Shown here piece after piece: positions 1 through 12,530 of a stretch of 64,000 nucleotides of DNA. Source of the DNA: Leptasterias polaris (Eukaryota; Echinodermata; Asteroidea; Forcipulatida; Asteriidae). The position numbers and the translations under genes were made by a program. The stretch is taken from contig JAZGTN010000017.1 in NCBI GenBank assembly GCA_037783415.1, positions 254,501-318,500 of the forward strand, written 5' to 3'. The number at the start of each line of letters is the position of its first letter. The stretch's first letter is position 1. The notes beneath the pieces are model-generated. The model saw only the letters and a program-made list of their open reading frames with translations, made no database searches and was not told the DNA's origin.

Positions 1-612
1 TGAAGTCTCACCGCCTCGTTGTCATTATACGTTACAATTCATTGCGTAAACAGGTTGCATCAACAATAGAAAGTTGATCTATGATTGAATTAACAAAATA
101 GCTATTATTATATTGTGCTTCGAAAGATGTTTGGATATTTACATTTGGAAAGCTCTCCTGCGGACATGTTTCCTTTGTGTGTTTTTGTGTGTATGCTTTT
201 TGGTTCATTATAAAAATTAAATGTATTCTAACGATTTTGCTTACGTCATTTCATATCCGGAATGTTTGCTTTGTTTTCCTCTTATGTAATAAGACAACAA
301 ATAACATAAATGAGTGGATTGCGAAGTGGAAACATCTTGAACACAGAAAGACCCCCCAATTATACTGAAATCAATCAAACGAAACCCAGAGTTATTACCG
401 AACCCCTCAACGTAAAAAAAATACACTTTTGTGCCACGGATCTGCAACTCTCTTGGTTACAGGAAAATAAGAAAGAAAACTAAATCTCCGAAAAAAAATG
501 AAAATAAAATAAAAATTGGGGTAATTCTTTCCACGTACACTTTTGGGTGCAGAAGGTACACACATGCTCGCTTTACAGCACATGAACAAAATTGGTAATG
601 TCATAGACCAGT
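1..612 (+). repeat. Direct repeat, copy 1
   Basis: Non-coding sequence that recurs at 1458-2072 in the same orientation with many small differences. Shared landmarks include a CGTAAACAGGTTGCATCAAC block near 45 and GGGTGCAGAAGG near 546. The left edge is cut by the window, so the unit may be longer. No coding potential seen. Confidence 0.85.
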
Positions 613-850
613 ATCGTGTCCCATGCATTAGGAATCAGGAGTATCGTAATTTTACAATGGTTTTGATAAGGGCCGTTAATTATGCACAGTGCTTTCCCGA
701 GCCTTGCGGGGAAACAACCTGGAGAGATTTGGTTGGGTTTAAAACTCTGGCTGCATCAACCCACTAGTAGTATGTCCGTGTGTTTGTATTTTTTCTTCAG
801 ATAAACGTATATGAACTGTAGAAATGGACTTGTGAATAAACGAGGTGTAT

Positions 851-1382
851 TAAAGACAAAGTATACCTGAGTTTTTAGGAACCGTTCGATTGTTTTTCCC
901 ATCTAAATGTAAATATATACAATAAAACTAACCTGTGGAAATTTCATTTCAACAGGTGGTCGCGTTTTTGAGATACCGCCGAAAATCCGGAGCAAATATT
1001 ATGTCAACGCAGGAAAAAAAATTCCCTAACAGGAATAGACAATCTGAGAAACGTTTCTGACAGTAACGCTTCTTAGTTTCAAATTGTGGGGCATCAAAAC
1101 TGATATATGTTTTGAAAATCATAACATGATGCGCGCGCATGTCGCCGGGCAAAACCTTTGTGTACTTGACAGCCAGCTAAAAAGTACACGCAATATTACC
1201 ATGACTACGCGTCTTTTTGCCCGGCGGAACATGACTTGGACAACAGACTTGTCAACAGAGGGCGGTTTGATTGTAAACAGAGGTCACATCGTCTATAAAA
1301 AGCTGCTGTAGGCTTCTAACCAATGAGTTTTTGTTGCTAGTAATTTTAAGAGTGGTAACCAAACGTATACTTTCCCTCTAAG
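851..1382 (-). mobile_element. MITE-like element between the direct repeats
   Basis: Short inverted ends (AAAGTATACC near 859 and GGTAACCAAACGTATACTTT near 1354) enclose about 530 bp without a transposase. The sequence is a reverse-oriented relative of the element at 43151-43531: both carry the block around GAGAAACGTTTCTGACAG and a CTGTGGAAA or TTTCACAGG segment. It lies in the spacer between the two direct repeats. Class assignment is inference. Confidence 0.6.
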
Positions 1383-1457
1383 ATAACGTTTGTATTATAA
1401 AATGTGACAAATGAGGCAACAGTAGATTTACTCGAAGAAACATAATCTGCTTGTTTG

Positions 1458-2072
1458 ATGAAGTTACGCCGTCTCGTTGTCATACGTTACAGTTCATTGC
1501 GTAAACAGGTTGCATCAACAATAGCAAATTGATATATGATTTAATTATTAAAATGGCAATTATTATAATATTCTTCGGAAGATGTTTGGATCTTTACATC
1601 TGGAAAGCACTCGTGTGGACATTTTTCCTCGTCTTTTTTTATATTATAGAAATTAAATAATATTCTAACGATTTCGCTTTACACCAAATCATATCCAGAA
1701 TGTTTGGTCTGTTTTCATTTAACGTTATACAATATCAAATAATCTAAATGAGTAGATTACGGAGTGGAAACATCTTGAACACGGAAAGACCCTCAATTAT
1801 ACTGAAATCAATCACTCCTAAACTGAGAGTTTATCGAAGCCCTTGACGTGAAAAAAAATCAAGTTTGCCACAGATCTGCCATTCTCTTGATTACAGGAAA
1901 ATAAGAAAGAAAACAAAATATCAGTGAAAAATAAAGAAATAATAATAATAAAAATTAAAACAATTATAAAAATGGGGTTAATTCTTTCCACGTATACGTT
2001 AGGGTGCAGAAGGAACACGCATGTTCACATTATAGCACATGTACAACATTGGTAAATGTCAAAGACCATTAT
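1458..2072 (+). repeat. Direct repeat, copy 2
   Basis: Second copy of the sequence at 1-612, about 1457 bp downstream in the same orientation. Homology fades near 2072. Indels and substitutions indicate an old duplication. Beyond it, to about 2510, I see nothing recognisable. Confidence 0.85.
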
Positions 2073-2509
2073 CTTCAGATAATATGACCCAACACAAACA
2101 TTGAATAACAAATATGTGGAAGTTTAAGCTAAATCTATAATCGGAGTCATGAAAAAAGTGAAAACCTCATTATATGTTTTCACTGTTTCCAAACATCGGG
2201 TTTTGGACAACTGCGCGATGAAGACTTTTTGTGTACTCATTTCCTAAAAACTATGGCATTTTATTATTAGGCAACTACAGTTTTTTCGAAGGGAAGTTTT
2301 CCACCATTATAACCATCTTCATACCATGTAATTAGTTGTGTGCAAATCTGTGAACATTATAGTTTCAATCTTGTCAATGTTATACACTATTTAACACGAG
2401 AAGACGTAGATAATTATGATGATCCTGAATATGTGGCTATTAGTATAAGTGCAGTGCTTATTCAATTCAATGTAACATTTAGTTCCGTGCTCACAATATA
2501 CCTTATGCA

Positions 2510-2660
2510 TATGACGTCATTTGAGTAGGGCGCCCCCGCCTAGAGGTCAAAAGGAAGATGCTCATTGGCCAGTCATGTGCGCCGCGCGTACAAATCAGCG
2601 CGTTTCCATTGTTTCATCATCAGTTTACCTCTAAGATGGCGGCTTGGTGACGTCAATGCA
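2510..2660 (+). promoter_or_regulatory. Promoter-like cluster (CRE, CCAAT, YY1-like)
   Basis: A GC-richer island holds two TGACGTCA-type CRE sites (ATGACGTCAT near 2511 and GGTGACGTCAA near 2647), an ATTGG/CCAAT box near 2563, and AAGATGGCGGC near 2634, which matches the YY1 consensus. No coding exon can be tied to it. ATGGCG motifs recur in several repeats here, so this may be the promoter of a transposon rather than of a host gene. Confidence 0.25.
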
Positions 2661-2699
2661 TAGCTTGTAATGTGGCAGTTAATTTTGATAAGAACTTGC

Positions 2700-2800
2700 A
2701 TTAATAATAATAATAATAATAGTGGCTTCTTAAATAGCGCTCATATCCGTCACCCAGTGACGCTCAAGGTGTTTATTAATATCACCCGTTAATTATGGTT
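2700..2800 (-). repeat. LINE/SINE 3' tail fragment, minus strand
   Basis: An (AAT)n run at 2701-2721 precedes sequence like GCGCTCATATCC and GTGACGCTCAAGG. The same order, microsatellite then GCGCACATATCC then GATGCTCAAGGCG, occurs at 11461-11720. Both read as the 3' end of one retroposon family inserted on the minus strand. Confidence 0.45.
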
Positions 2801-5800
2801 TGATAAAGAAATGGTTAATATTAGAAATAGTTAATTGTAAACAATTTACTAAATCTTATATTTTTTTTATGTTGACCTCAATTTCCACTTCAGGTTTGAC
2901 CATAAAGAGCATGCAATAAAAAGGCAATTCCGTCGTGTTCCTTGACGTAACCGCCCAAAACTGGGTTAAACTAGGACGTCGTTGTCCCGGCGACGCCATG
3001 CAACAACACTTAAAATCCATGCGACACAATATCTGTTTTCGCGCTAAGGAGCCAAGCACTAAACACCCGATTTAAAATAAAACCTAACTTTTGTCAGTTT
3101 CCAGATTATTAAATTATTAGTTTTGAATGTAATCATTCCACCAATATGTTTTTTTTGGGGGGGTTAACAAATAGTGATGGCCCAGAGGTGCACGGAAGCT
3201 CAATGATGACCTTAGCGTCGCGAGACTTACATGGTCTATACGGGCTCCATTTTTATCAGAAAGGTTTTTGCCAACGTATATTGCTAAACTAGTGATAACA
3301 TTATAAAAGAAAGATACAATAACAGTCACACTTCAAAGTTTCATCTGAATTATATATAGTGTCTACTTAATGATAAAACAGATTATTTTTTTTATTAAAA
3401 CGTGTTTTTTTTTTAAAACAAGTATGTCGAATCCGTCAGCGATAAGGAAGGTGAAAGCGGGTACCACATCTCTGCCGCAGCATTCGCTATAACGGCCGGA
3501 TATCAACCCTCAGAAATGTAAACGATTCATGCATGAATCGTTTCTTAGATTCAAATATTTTGGGGTGGACAATTATCCAAACCATATTTCTTTGGAGGAA
3601 ATCCCTTCTCAAAATAGTTTAAACTACCAACAGCTGCACTCATATACACCAACAAGGTTTGTATGGTCAGGAGTTTATTTATCTATGGCCGTGTTTTCAA
3701 TGTTAGTGTTCCTTAATTATTCAATGGAAAAAAATTCAAGTTCGGTGTTGGTGATTGAAGTTTGATGATCTCAATTTAGCTTTGTTAGAATATTTATCCA
3801 ATAAGATTTTCTTAACCCACAATCTTCCTTTTGTAAGTCTATGACGGTATTATGGAGTGGGCCGCGTGATAGCAACCCTTCATTACAGGTTTTCCCCAGG
3901 CTTGCGAGCTATACAGTGATTAAGTTAACTTATAAGGCATCTTGGGTTTCAGAAATAATTACCAATTATAAACACAGCATTTGAAGCCAAGGGATGCACC
4001 AACAATTGAATACATCCGTCTGAATTACTCAGTTCTGCAGGCACAACTGTGTACAAATAAATATTTAAAAAAATCAATCGGAGGTAAGCCTACCTTGAGC
4101 GTACACCAGCAGCACAACGGGAATTTGTATGTACTATGTTTAAATGCCATTGGTTTAAAATCAGAAATGAAGGTCACAGTATTGAACTGGTAGTATTGGG
4201 TAAACGTAATAGGCTGATATTCGTGCGCTGACGCAGAGGGTGAGTCAAGGGGATTCGGACCCGTCTCTGCTCTAAACGACTTTTAATTAAGTATTTTTAA
4301 CACTTAATTATGACCCTAATCTCGTTACAGACTCTAGCTATAGACCTTAGCTCACTTATAGTGTTCAATATAATTATGCGCCTGCCCACCCCCCCCCCCC
4401 CCCCGCGTCGAGATGTCCCACCACACTGCAAATTGCGCCTCAGCGTAAAAAGTAAGGATCCCCAGAACGGTCATGATTTGTTTACAAGTAAAAACCACCA
4501 TAAGAACTATTATTTACAACAGTTTACCAAAACAATTTAAAGTTCTTGACATGACAACCAGTCATAAGTTGCACATTAGACGTAGTATTTTTTGCTAGTA
4601 ACCTTTCCGATAAGTGTGATTTTGTTGTGCTGAGCTATACCTTTTTAAATTGGCCCAATGTTTTGCTGTACTAGTACACAGCGTGTTAGGTCTTAAAGAG
4701 AGAAAGAGCATTCACATTACGGTACACAAGCACTTACCGTCATCATTAGCTGGAAGCCCCCCCCCCCCCCCCCCCCCCCCGATACACACCCACACACACC
4801 CAGCCGTACGAATCCAGTTTGTGGGGTACTGCTATTGTTGTTCTATTATTCCCTTTTCAGAAGAATTTCCTTGTGGGGCCCAATTGTTCCTATTGAAATT
4901 ACCTTGTGGGGTCCATTGTTCCATTGTTGTCGGGACCCCACAAATGCCACATAAACGCACCCACACCCACGCCCACACTATAGTTCCCTACAGCAACTAA
5001 TAGGGCTTGACTGACAGAACGAATCGAAATTATACATAAATCGATACATAAACAAACAGAGCATGATGTCCAGGGATTTTGAGGCATTGTATGGGGAGGT
5101 ATTAATGTCCATTCGGTTTGTGGTAACTCCTTGTGTATACTACTGATCTACATGTGTAGATTTGTTCTTTCTACACTGCAAACACTGAGGTGTTAAAAGT
5201 GACCCCATAATTATGTGTTAAAGGGACACGTTGACTTGGATTGGGCGATTTGGTCTAGAAAAAGCGTTTGAAACCGTTTGTTATTAAATGCATATGCAGG
5301 GGGGGGGGGCGGAAGGCGCCACCTACGTTGAAAATAATCTCATTCGAGTTGTAAATTCACAAAATCTTTACACTAGAAAACATTCGTAAATGTTTTTTTT
5401 TGCGTTTCCAACTGCTTCAGTAATTTAATAATTTAATAAACAACGTACATTTAACGTAAACGACATGTATTACATATCTGTTTAAGATGTGTATGTTGAC
5501 TCAGATTTAATAATTACCTGTGACAAATGTTCCCGTCTGTCAACAGAGATCGTTTGCATGCAAACAAAGTATTAAGTTCAGCGAAAGAAATCAGAGGATG
5601 AACGTTAAAATTTTTGAAATTATGTCGATATTTGCAGCCATTTTATAGGACGTTTTGTAATGAAATTCCCACCTGGACCAATTCATACACGTTAGCCGCT
5701 GCAATAAACCAACGGAAAAGGTTTGGTAATAGTTTTACGAATTTTATTTAAAACTAAGCACATCAACAATTGGAAATGCTCTTACAATTTACACTGTTAT

Positions 5801-5960
5801 GTTTTCAGTGCTGTTAAAGAGAGTTTTTTTTTTTTTAATGGTCATCACCTCTTTTTAAAATGGAGTGTACCCAAACTACGATCGCAAATTATTGCGCAAT
5901 ACCCCCTTCCGCCCCCCTGCCCTGTGCATAATGGTTAGAATGATGAACCTTCAAACGAGG
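2801..5960. other. Non-coding stretch with small structured motifs
   Basis: No gene seen. It holds a perfect 24-bp palindrome at 3520-3543, poly-C runs at about 4388-4404 and 4758-4780, a hairpin at 4903-4943 whose arms read TTGTGGGGTCC, and a MITE-like end (AAAGGGACACGTTGACTTGG) near 5220. The last resembles the ends of the element at 57332. Confidence 0.5.
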
Positions 5961-5969
5961 CACCTGTTT

Positions 5970-8262
5970 CGGCCGAACGTATATTGCGAAATTGGGCAAG
6001 ATCATTACTAACATCTCCTTACAATATCAACCTCCTATTGTCATGGCTCCTCTTGCACATAGTGACCATAATACCGTTCTGTGGCGTCCTAAAGTGAATA
6101 ATGTCATTCAAAATAACAAGACATGTATCAAAACTACTAGACCAATGAAGCTGTCTTCTGTTGATGGATTACGCAGTTTGATTGGTCAGAGATTTATGAT
6201 GCATCGGGCACTCAAAACTAATGTAGTTTTTTTTTATGACACTCTGAATGAAGCTATCAGTGAATATTTCCCCACTACGTCCACCAGATTACACATTCAT
6301 GATAAACCCTGGATGACAGCAGAAATCAAGTCGTTAATTAAGAGTAGGCAGACTTTATTTTCTGAAAGTAATGTTAGATGGAAATCTGTTAGGAATAAGA
6401 TCATTCGTAAAGTTGCCTCTGCTAAAAAAAATTATTATCATAATCATGTTCAACAACTTTAAACCCAAAATCCTGCTGGGTGGTATCGCACCATAAAACT
6501 GATGACTTCGGGCACTACTCCAAACCCTACAATTAACCCACCACCTGGAACTAATTGTAGTGGTGATATAGATATTGGGAATAGCATCAATAATCATTTC
6601 ACCTCAATTGGAAATGATTTATGTCCTCTGGATTTATCATCGCTTCCAGCATATCTCCCTTCTCCTGAGCTTTGTCCAACTGTTCAAGAATGGGAGGTAT
6701 ATTTTCAACTAAAACAGATCAGTTGTAGGAAGGCTGGAGGTCCGGATGGAATTCCAGCCCCGATTATTCGTGAATTTGCGTATGAATTGAGTATAAAGCC
6801 CCTTTCACACATTCTCAATTCATCTTACCAGGAAGGTGTGGCTCCTAATCAGTGGAAACAAGCCATTGTTATTCCTCTGCCTAAAAGTTCTCCCCCAACT
6901 TGGAACAAGCTTGTCCCATTTCCTTAACTGATCATTTTGCCAAATTAGCTGAACATTTCGTTGTTCAGTGGATCATTTCAGATATCCAAGATAACTTGGA
7001 TCCTAATCAGTATGGTAACAGAAAGGGATTGTCTACTTAGCATTATCTAGTTAAACTCGTTGATAATTTAAACGCTCATGCCGAGCTTATGAAGAGTCAC
7101 AGTTCATTGGTTGTCACAGATTTTAGTAAGGGTTTTGATTTGGTTGATCATAATATTGTTATTCGTGATTTGCTTCGTCTAGGTGCACGCCAATCAGTTG
7201 TCCCTTGGGTTTGTATCTTTTTAACCGAGAGATTACAGTAAGGTCCAATGTTAATGTCCTGAAGGGGGGTCTCCCACAAGGGACTAAGTTCGGGCCATTG
7301 GGTTTTCTTGCAAAATTTAATAGTGCTGTTCATTCTGAAAATGTAACTAACAGTCGATTGCTTAGTTTGAAATAACAGTGGCGGTAATGATTCTCACAAT
7401 ATGCAATCTGTTTTGAATGAGTTTAGTGAATGGGCTTTTCAAATTAATATGAAAATCAATCCAGATAAATGTGCTACAATGACTGTATGCTTTATGAAGA
7501 ATATCCCTCAGCTACCTGCTCTACAAATTCCATCCACTGATCTCCAAACTGTTGATTGTGTTAAGATTCTTGGCGTTTTAATTAGGTCTGACCTCAAATT
7601 GGATAAACATGTTGATCAGATTTATCGTAAAGCTAGCAATAAGTTATACATGCTTAAACTATTGAAAAGATTCCACTTATCCATTCCAAATTTGTTAACA
7701 ATTTATAAGGGTTACATACGACCATTGACGGAATGTGCAGCTCCAGTATGGAATGCAGGGTTTAACTAGAGCTCATGTCAGCAAATTGGAGATTATTCAA
7801 AAGCGTGCTCTTAGAATTATTTTGGGCTTGGGTTATGTAACATACGATCATGCGCTCAATAAATGCAATTTAGTCTCACTCCATGACCGCAGAAAAGATC
7901 TTTGCATCAGCTTTGCAACAAAGCTCAAAGATTCAGACGTGTTCCGTCAGTGGTTACCCGTGCAAAGAGGTTGTAGTGTGCAATATAAATTAAGAAACAG
8001 TAACAATCTTTCCGAAATTAAATGCAAGACAAACAGATACAAAAACAGTCCGATACCTATACTTTGTCAGTATTTTGAACCAAGTATAAATTTATCTTTG
8101 TACAATTTGTGCCATGTTTTTATTTTCTGGATTTGTTTTTGTTACATGTGTAAATCCGTAACTATTTGTAGGTAGTAATTTGTTGTTCATTGTAAACTTT
8201 GTAGCAATTTAGCCCCTGGGCTACAAATATGGTGTTTTAATAAACCAGAAATAATAATAATA
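5970..8262 (+). pseudogene. Decayed non-LTR retrotransposon (LINE), endonuclease end plus reverse transcriptase
   Basis: Several frames on the + strand add up to one broken LINE ORF2. The first segment (5992-6462) ends an APE-type endonuclease (HSDHNTV motif near 6060) and runs into the linker. The second (6502-6927) has the RT motif KAGGPDGIP. The third (7401-7769) has the conserved post-catalytic block with VKILGVLIRSDLKLDKHV. The last (7735-8175) carries the C-terminal IQKRALRIILG segment. The stretch between 6930 and 7400, where the catalytic aspartates belong, is riddled with stops and no YADD box survives. It ends at an (ATA)n tail near 8250. It is 5' truncated and dead. CR1/L2-like placement is inference from the motifs. 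Confidence 0.85.
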
Positions 8263-9170
8263 AAAATAATATTCCGATGATAGGCAGTCGTGACTGGCAC
8301 ACGTAATAAGTCACTTAAGAGGGCTTGCAAGGGCTTATCTCCCATTTTCTAACCGCAGAAATGACGGCAAGACATCAAAGGACTCACACTAGTTGGGGAA
8401 CAGATGTTTTCAATCAACGCAATGGGTCCAGTACTTTTGGCGACCACTCGCGTGACATCGGTTTCATTGACATTAACCAGGCGGCCATTGCTTTGTGTAC
8501 AAACCAATGCACAGGCGCAATGGGAGTATTTTTATTTATTTTTCTCAGCCCCTCTGACCCAAGTCACCGACCCCTGTTGATTGACACCCCTTTCAGACTG
8601 TGTCTAATGGTACTGCTGAGGATATCATGGACTATCGCATGCCTGGGATTTCCCACATGGGTGCTGTTATGTTTTTTTTTACTTGTGACCATCGCAACTG
8701 CCAGCGTCACTCACTGCAAGGTTTTAAAAGTAGACTATAATGATCAACACGAATATGCCTCGAAATTGCGTGGTTTTCCTTTTACGTCGTGAACGAACAC
8801 GGCCTGCCATTTTGTAGAGCCCAATTTTTGACTCCAAAATGACGGACCGTGTTAGCTCGCAAAGTAAAAGGAAATCAACGTAATTTCTAAGGACTACGTC
8901 ATACTACGAACGGAGTTTAATTTAAATTTTTCAAGATAATTGTAACAAACAGTTTCTGTTACCAATCTGAAACGAACAGTTTCTGTTACCAATCACATTC
9001 AAAAAATGCTTGTCTAAGTATTGTTTTGAGGTAATTTGAATCAAGAATGATGATTCAATTATATGGTGCCAACAATTGGAAAGTCCCTCACGTTGTTGAT
9101 GTCCATAGCAGATTTTTTTTTTTCAAATGCAGAATTCAGAAGCGGCTGGGAGAAAGTCATATTGCCGTTT
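8263..9170. other. Non-coding stretch with hairpin and short tandem repeat
   Basis: An imperfect foldback spans about 8774-8873, with arms carrying TTCCTTTTAC, GAACACGGCC and CATTTTG and their complements, so it could be a small MITE. A 25-bp unit containing ACAGTTTCTGTTACCAATC is repeated twice at 8946-8994. A 155-codon frame at 8325-8792 has one hydrophobic stretch but no recognisable domain; I do not call it a gene. Confidence 0.4.
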
Positions 9171-9171
9171 A

Positions 9172-9436
9172 AATCACGCATGCGTGTCTGTGTCTCGCTC
9201 GAACGCGTTTAATCGACTGATTTGGCAAATATGGCGACCAACATTGCGCCAACGCATCGAAGAGAGAAAAAATGTGTTGTTCCAAAACGCCATCTTGACA
9301 AAGTGACGTCATTTCGTTAGTTGACCAGAGAAACAGTAATCCAGAGCTAGGTTGATCCAGTTGGACAAGCTGGTTCAACCATGCATCGTTCGAGTGACAT
9401 CTAAATCGAAGTCTAGTCGACTCTAGTCAGCCAACA
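9172..9436 (+). repeat. Dispersed repeat, copy A
   Basis: About 265 bp closely related to 56213-56485 in the same orientation. Shared blocks are ATCACGCATGCGTG, CAAAACGCCATCTTGAC, TTTCGTTAGTTGAC and TCTAGTCGACT. No coding potential. It contains a CRE-like GTGACGTCATTTC. Confidence 0.8.
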
Positions 9437-10545
9437 AAACTTGCTCACGGTTGAACAATAATTGCAAAGAAGAGGCGCGAAAGGAGCTTCAGATTAACAT
9501 TATAAAACATTGTAATATTCCAGTTTAGCTGACAATAGTGGAGCATCTCACTTGCTTCTTCGTCTATAGATATGGAGAGACGTGACGTGAATTTTATTAA
9601 CATTTCTATTCAGACGGCCCGAGGCCTTGGAAAAATTGCCAGGAAATGGTTAATTGTTAATTATTAGGCCCTGTATGCACCTGACGTCATTAGCTACATG
9701 CAAAAATTGAGATGTGAGATGTGCGGAAAATGTCGGACATCCAATTTGAGGCTGTTACAGGCACTGGATAGTAACAAACCCAACGTGTAATTCTATTGTA
9801 CAGTTCTTAAAAAGTGCCAAATTGTTATTGTAACAGCCACCTTTAGTATTAGAAAATATTCTGTATGTGGTTCAATTGTGGGGTCATTGATTGGTGACTA
9901 CTCTAAAAAGTAATGACTATAACAATTACTTGGTGGAAAGCACCTGTAGCTGTTGATAGCGCAACATAATCTGAGCAAGGATTCCCTTCACAGTAATGGT
10001 TTGAATAATTATTCACCCGAGAACATTTGATTCTGAGAAACGATTATTGCAAGATTTCTGAAGGCTGGTGTCCGATCGTGAATGCTGCGGCCACATATGC
10101 AATTGGTACCCGCTGTCACCTCGCTAATACTAAGCGTGGATGGATTTGAAGTACTTGCGTGAAAATAACGTGAAGATTTTGCTGTTTTCTCAGAAAGTAG
10201 ATGCTGTATTCAGCTGAAACTGTCTCATAAGACCTTTATTGTATTTTCCAATATTCTTTGCTGCCCCGGTGTTGGTTCTTTAGTATCCATCATACCGAGG
10301 ATTGAAGGATCAGGGCCCGATTTCATGGCTCTGCTTACCAAAGAATTCTGCGCTTGTGATCACCTTTCTTCGAATACAGGGCAAGCGTCGAATTTCACCG
10401 CTAGCTGAGTAAGCGAAGAATGCCTAACATGGAGTGCACACGCACGCAAACAAATATTCCCTGCTACCCTGTGAAATACGCTTGACGTAAGCACAGAATT
10501 TCCTACTTCCGTAAAGCGCTGATTCTTTGCTTACGGTAAGCCAGT
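9437..10545. other. Non-coding stretch, part dispersed repeat
   Basis: 9437-10310 shows nothing recognisable. From about 10312 the sequence (GATTTCATGGCTCTGCTTACC, then several variants of CTTACG/GTAAGC around AGAATTCTGCGCTT) resembles pieces at 49300-49475 and 53130-53215. This suggests a dispersed palindromic repeat family. Confidence 0.35.
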
Positions 10546-10547
10546 GT

Positions 10548-10712
10548 TGTATGACTCGAGTCCAGGACTCGGACTCGAGTCCGTCTCGAGTCACAATTTC
10601 GGTGACTCGGACTTGACTCGAGTCACGTCTGCAAAAGACTCGGACTCGGACTCGGACTCGACTATCATGACTCGGACTTGTCCCCGAGGACTCGTGACTC
10701 GAGTCACGTATT
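10548..10712 (+). repeat. GACTCG minisatellite, cluster 1
   Basis: Irregular tandem array built on GACTCG, with stretches such as GACTCGGACTCGGACTCG and GACTCGAGTC palindromes. It translates to Asp-Ser repeats in one frame, which I treat as an artefact. Confidence 0.85.
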
Positions 10713-11321
10713 TTCACAAACAAAACCTTTTTTAAATAATAAAAACAATTCCGATGATCCGATCGTCATTCCCGCAGTGCACATGGAGTTAACTTCTAGC
10801 ACAATAAATAGTTACACTGTCGTATGGTGTTGCAAGTAATAGTGTTCGTGATTATTGTGTAGATGGCCATCTACGTACAGCGCGTGTATGTTCGATTCGT
10901 ATGTTCAATACGCATAATAACACTGGGATGCACGACACCAGTATTATGCTGGTATTCTGTCAACGTTGACACCATAGCCACTGTTTGTGCTTGATGCATA
11001 TTACCAGGGAAATGGCATGTCTGGTACCTGTAAAACACAGCCTGCATATTGCACTGTGATGGCTGTGTGTTGTTTGCACCAGTTTCTACACATGGTCGAC
11101 ACACAAACACGACGTCAAGTTTGGTCACGTCATGTCACGATACAACATTTTTTCAGTCATGGCATAGGGCCTATCTGCCGTTCCGCCCCGTATTGTTTCT
11201 TTTGGTTATACCAACTTTAACAACAACTTTAACAGAACTTTGTTTAAAATAAATGTGTTTTATTTTGTCATTTCCAATTCTTATTTTACGACATTTGGTT
11301 TGCAATCAATATTTAAACAAG

Positions 11322-11460
11322 TGACTCGTGACTCGGACTCGGACTCGGACCAAGTGACTCGTAACTCGGACTCGGACTCGGACCAAGTGACTCGGGACTC
11401 GGACTCGGACTCGACCCAAGTGACTTGAGACTCGGACTCGGACTCGACACAGGTGACTCG
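11322..11460 (+). repeat. GACTCG minisatellite, cluster 2
   Basis: Four near-regular higher-order units, each GTGACTCG followed by GACTCGGACTCGGACTCG and a short GACC/CAA linker, same orientation as cluster 1 some 600 bp upstream. The two clusters may mark the ends of one inserted unit (10548-11460). Confidence 0.85.
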
Positions 11461-11462
11461 AC

Positions 11463-11507
<45 letters not shown>

Positions 11508-11720
11508 CATTTATAATGCGCACATATCCATCCCAAGAGATGCTCAAGGCGCCTAACATACTATTACCCCTGGTCACTGGGCCATTTATTTCATTCCTTA
11601 AACCATCTCAGCTCCCTGGGGAGACTACAACAGAGCCATGGATTTGCTTGTTGGCAACTTATGTTCCCTGGTAAAAAATTATGCAAACCACCTTTGCTAT
11701 ATAAAAGTTATGGCACACAG
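11461..11720 (-). repeat. LINE/SINE 3' tail fragment with (AAT)n
   Basis: About 40 bp of (AAT)n is followed by GCGCACATATCC and GATGCTCAAGGCGCC and about 150 bp of further sequence. It parallels 2700-2800. Read on the minus strand it is a retroposon 3' end with an (ATT)n tail. No coding part is left. Confidence 0.5.
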
Positions 11721-11751
11721 TCATCTTTGGTCAATCTACACTCTCACCCTT

Positions 11752-12108
11752 CACTGCAAAAACGTTAGTGTTAAAATTAACAAGGTGTGTTGTCACCTAT
11801 AGATACTCCAGAAAGAATCTAAATTAACATCACCTGGTGTTAAATCAACACCACTGTAATTGTGTTGGCAGAAATAAGTGTTATTTAAACACCCTATTGT
11901 GTAAATGTCGATATTTTGTTTTCGTTGTCTATATTCGACAACACTCATTGATCAAAATTAACATAACCGGGTGTTAAATCAACTCCACTGTAATTGTGTT
12001 TGCAAAAACAAGTTTTATTTTAAAATCCTCTATTGTGTAAACGTTGATGCATTTGTTTTCGGTGTCTATATTGGACAACATCCACGGTGTCATTTCAACG
12101 AACAGGTT
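11752..12108. mobile_element. MITE of the CACTGCAAAAACGT family, internally duplicated
   Basis: It begins CACTGCAAAAACGT and has repeated GGTGTTAAATCAACACCACT and CACTGTAATTGTGTT blocks. It contains two successive copies of the inner part (about 11830 and 11965). The paired arms of GTGTTAAA and TTTAACAC allow a long foldback. No transposase. Confidence 0.65.
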
Positions 12109-12304
12109 TTGCAGTTTACTGTCCATTACTGTTGTGCTATCGTGTTAACTGGGATCACATTTGACGGAGTAAATCAATATTCAGGCATAGGTCACGGTAG
12201 ACTATGGGCTCATTGCAAGGAACACCCCCATACACTCCGAGATGGTGTATCGATACACACTCTCCATGCCTGTGTAAACTAACACAAACAGAAGTTTGAT
12301 TGTA

Positions 12305-12530
12305 CACTGCAAAAACGTGGGGTGTTAAAATTGACGCCATTGGTGTTGTCTAATATAGATACCAAAAAGAGAATCAAAATTAACATCTTGTGGTGTTAAA
12401 AATAACACAAATCTAATTGTTTTTGCAACAATAAGTGTTATTGTAACACCCTATATGGTGTAAATTTTGATTCTTGTTGGGTATCTATATACGTGACAAC
12501 ACCAATGGTGTACATTTTAACACCCCACGT
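12305..12530. mobile_element. MITE of the CACTGCAAAAACGT family, perfect-style foldback
   Basis: The left end (CACTGCAAAAACGTGGGGTG, then TTAAAATTGACGCC) is mirrored by the right end (GGTGTACATTTTAACACCCC, then ACGT). The inner arms pair through TATAGATACC and GGTATCTATA. About 226 bp, non-coding. It ends 172 bp before the FREP-1 start codon, so it forms much of that gene's proximal upstream sequence. Confidence 0.75.

Noticed and set aside
8325..8792. 155-aa frame with a hydrophobic segment, possible membrane protein
   Set aside because: No recognisable domain, no supporting splice or start context, and it follows directly on a LINE tail in repeat-rich DNA.
10424..10735. Ser-Asp and Arg-Val repeat proteins on both strands
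   Set aside because: They are frames through the GACTCG minisatellite.
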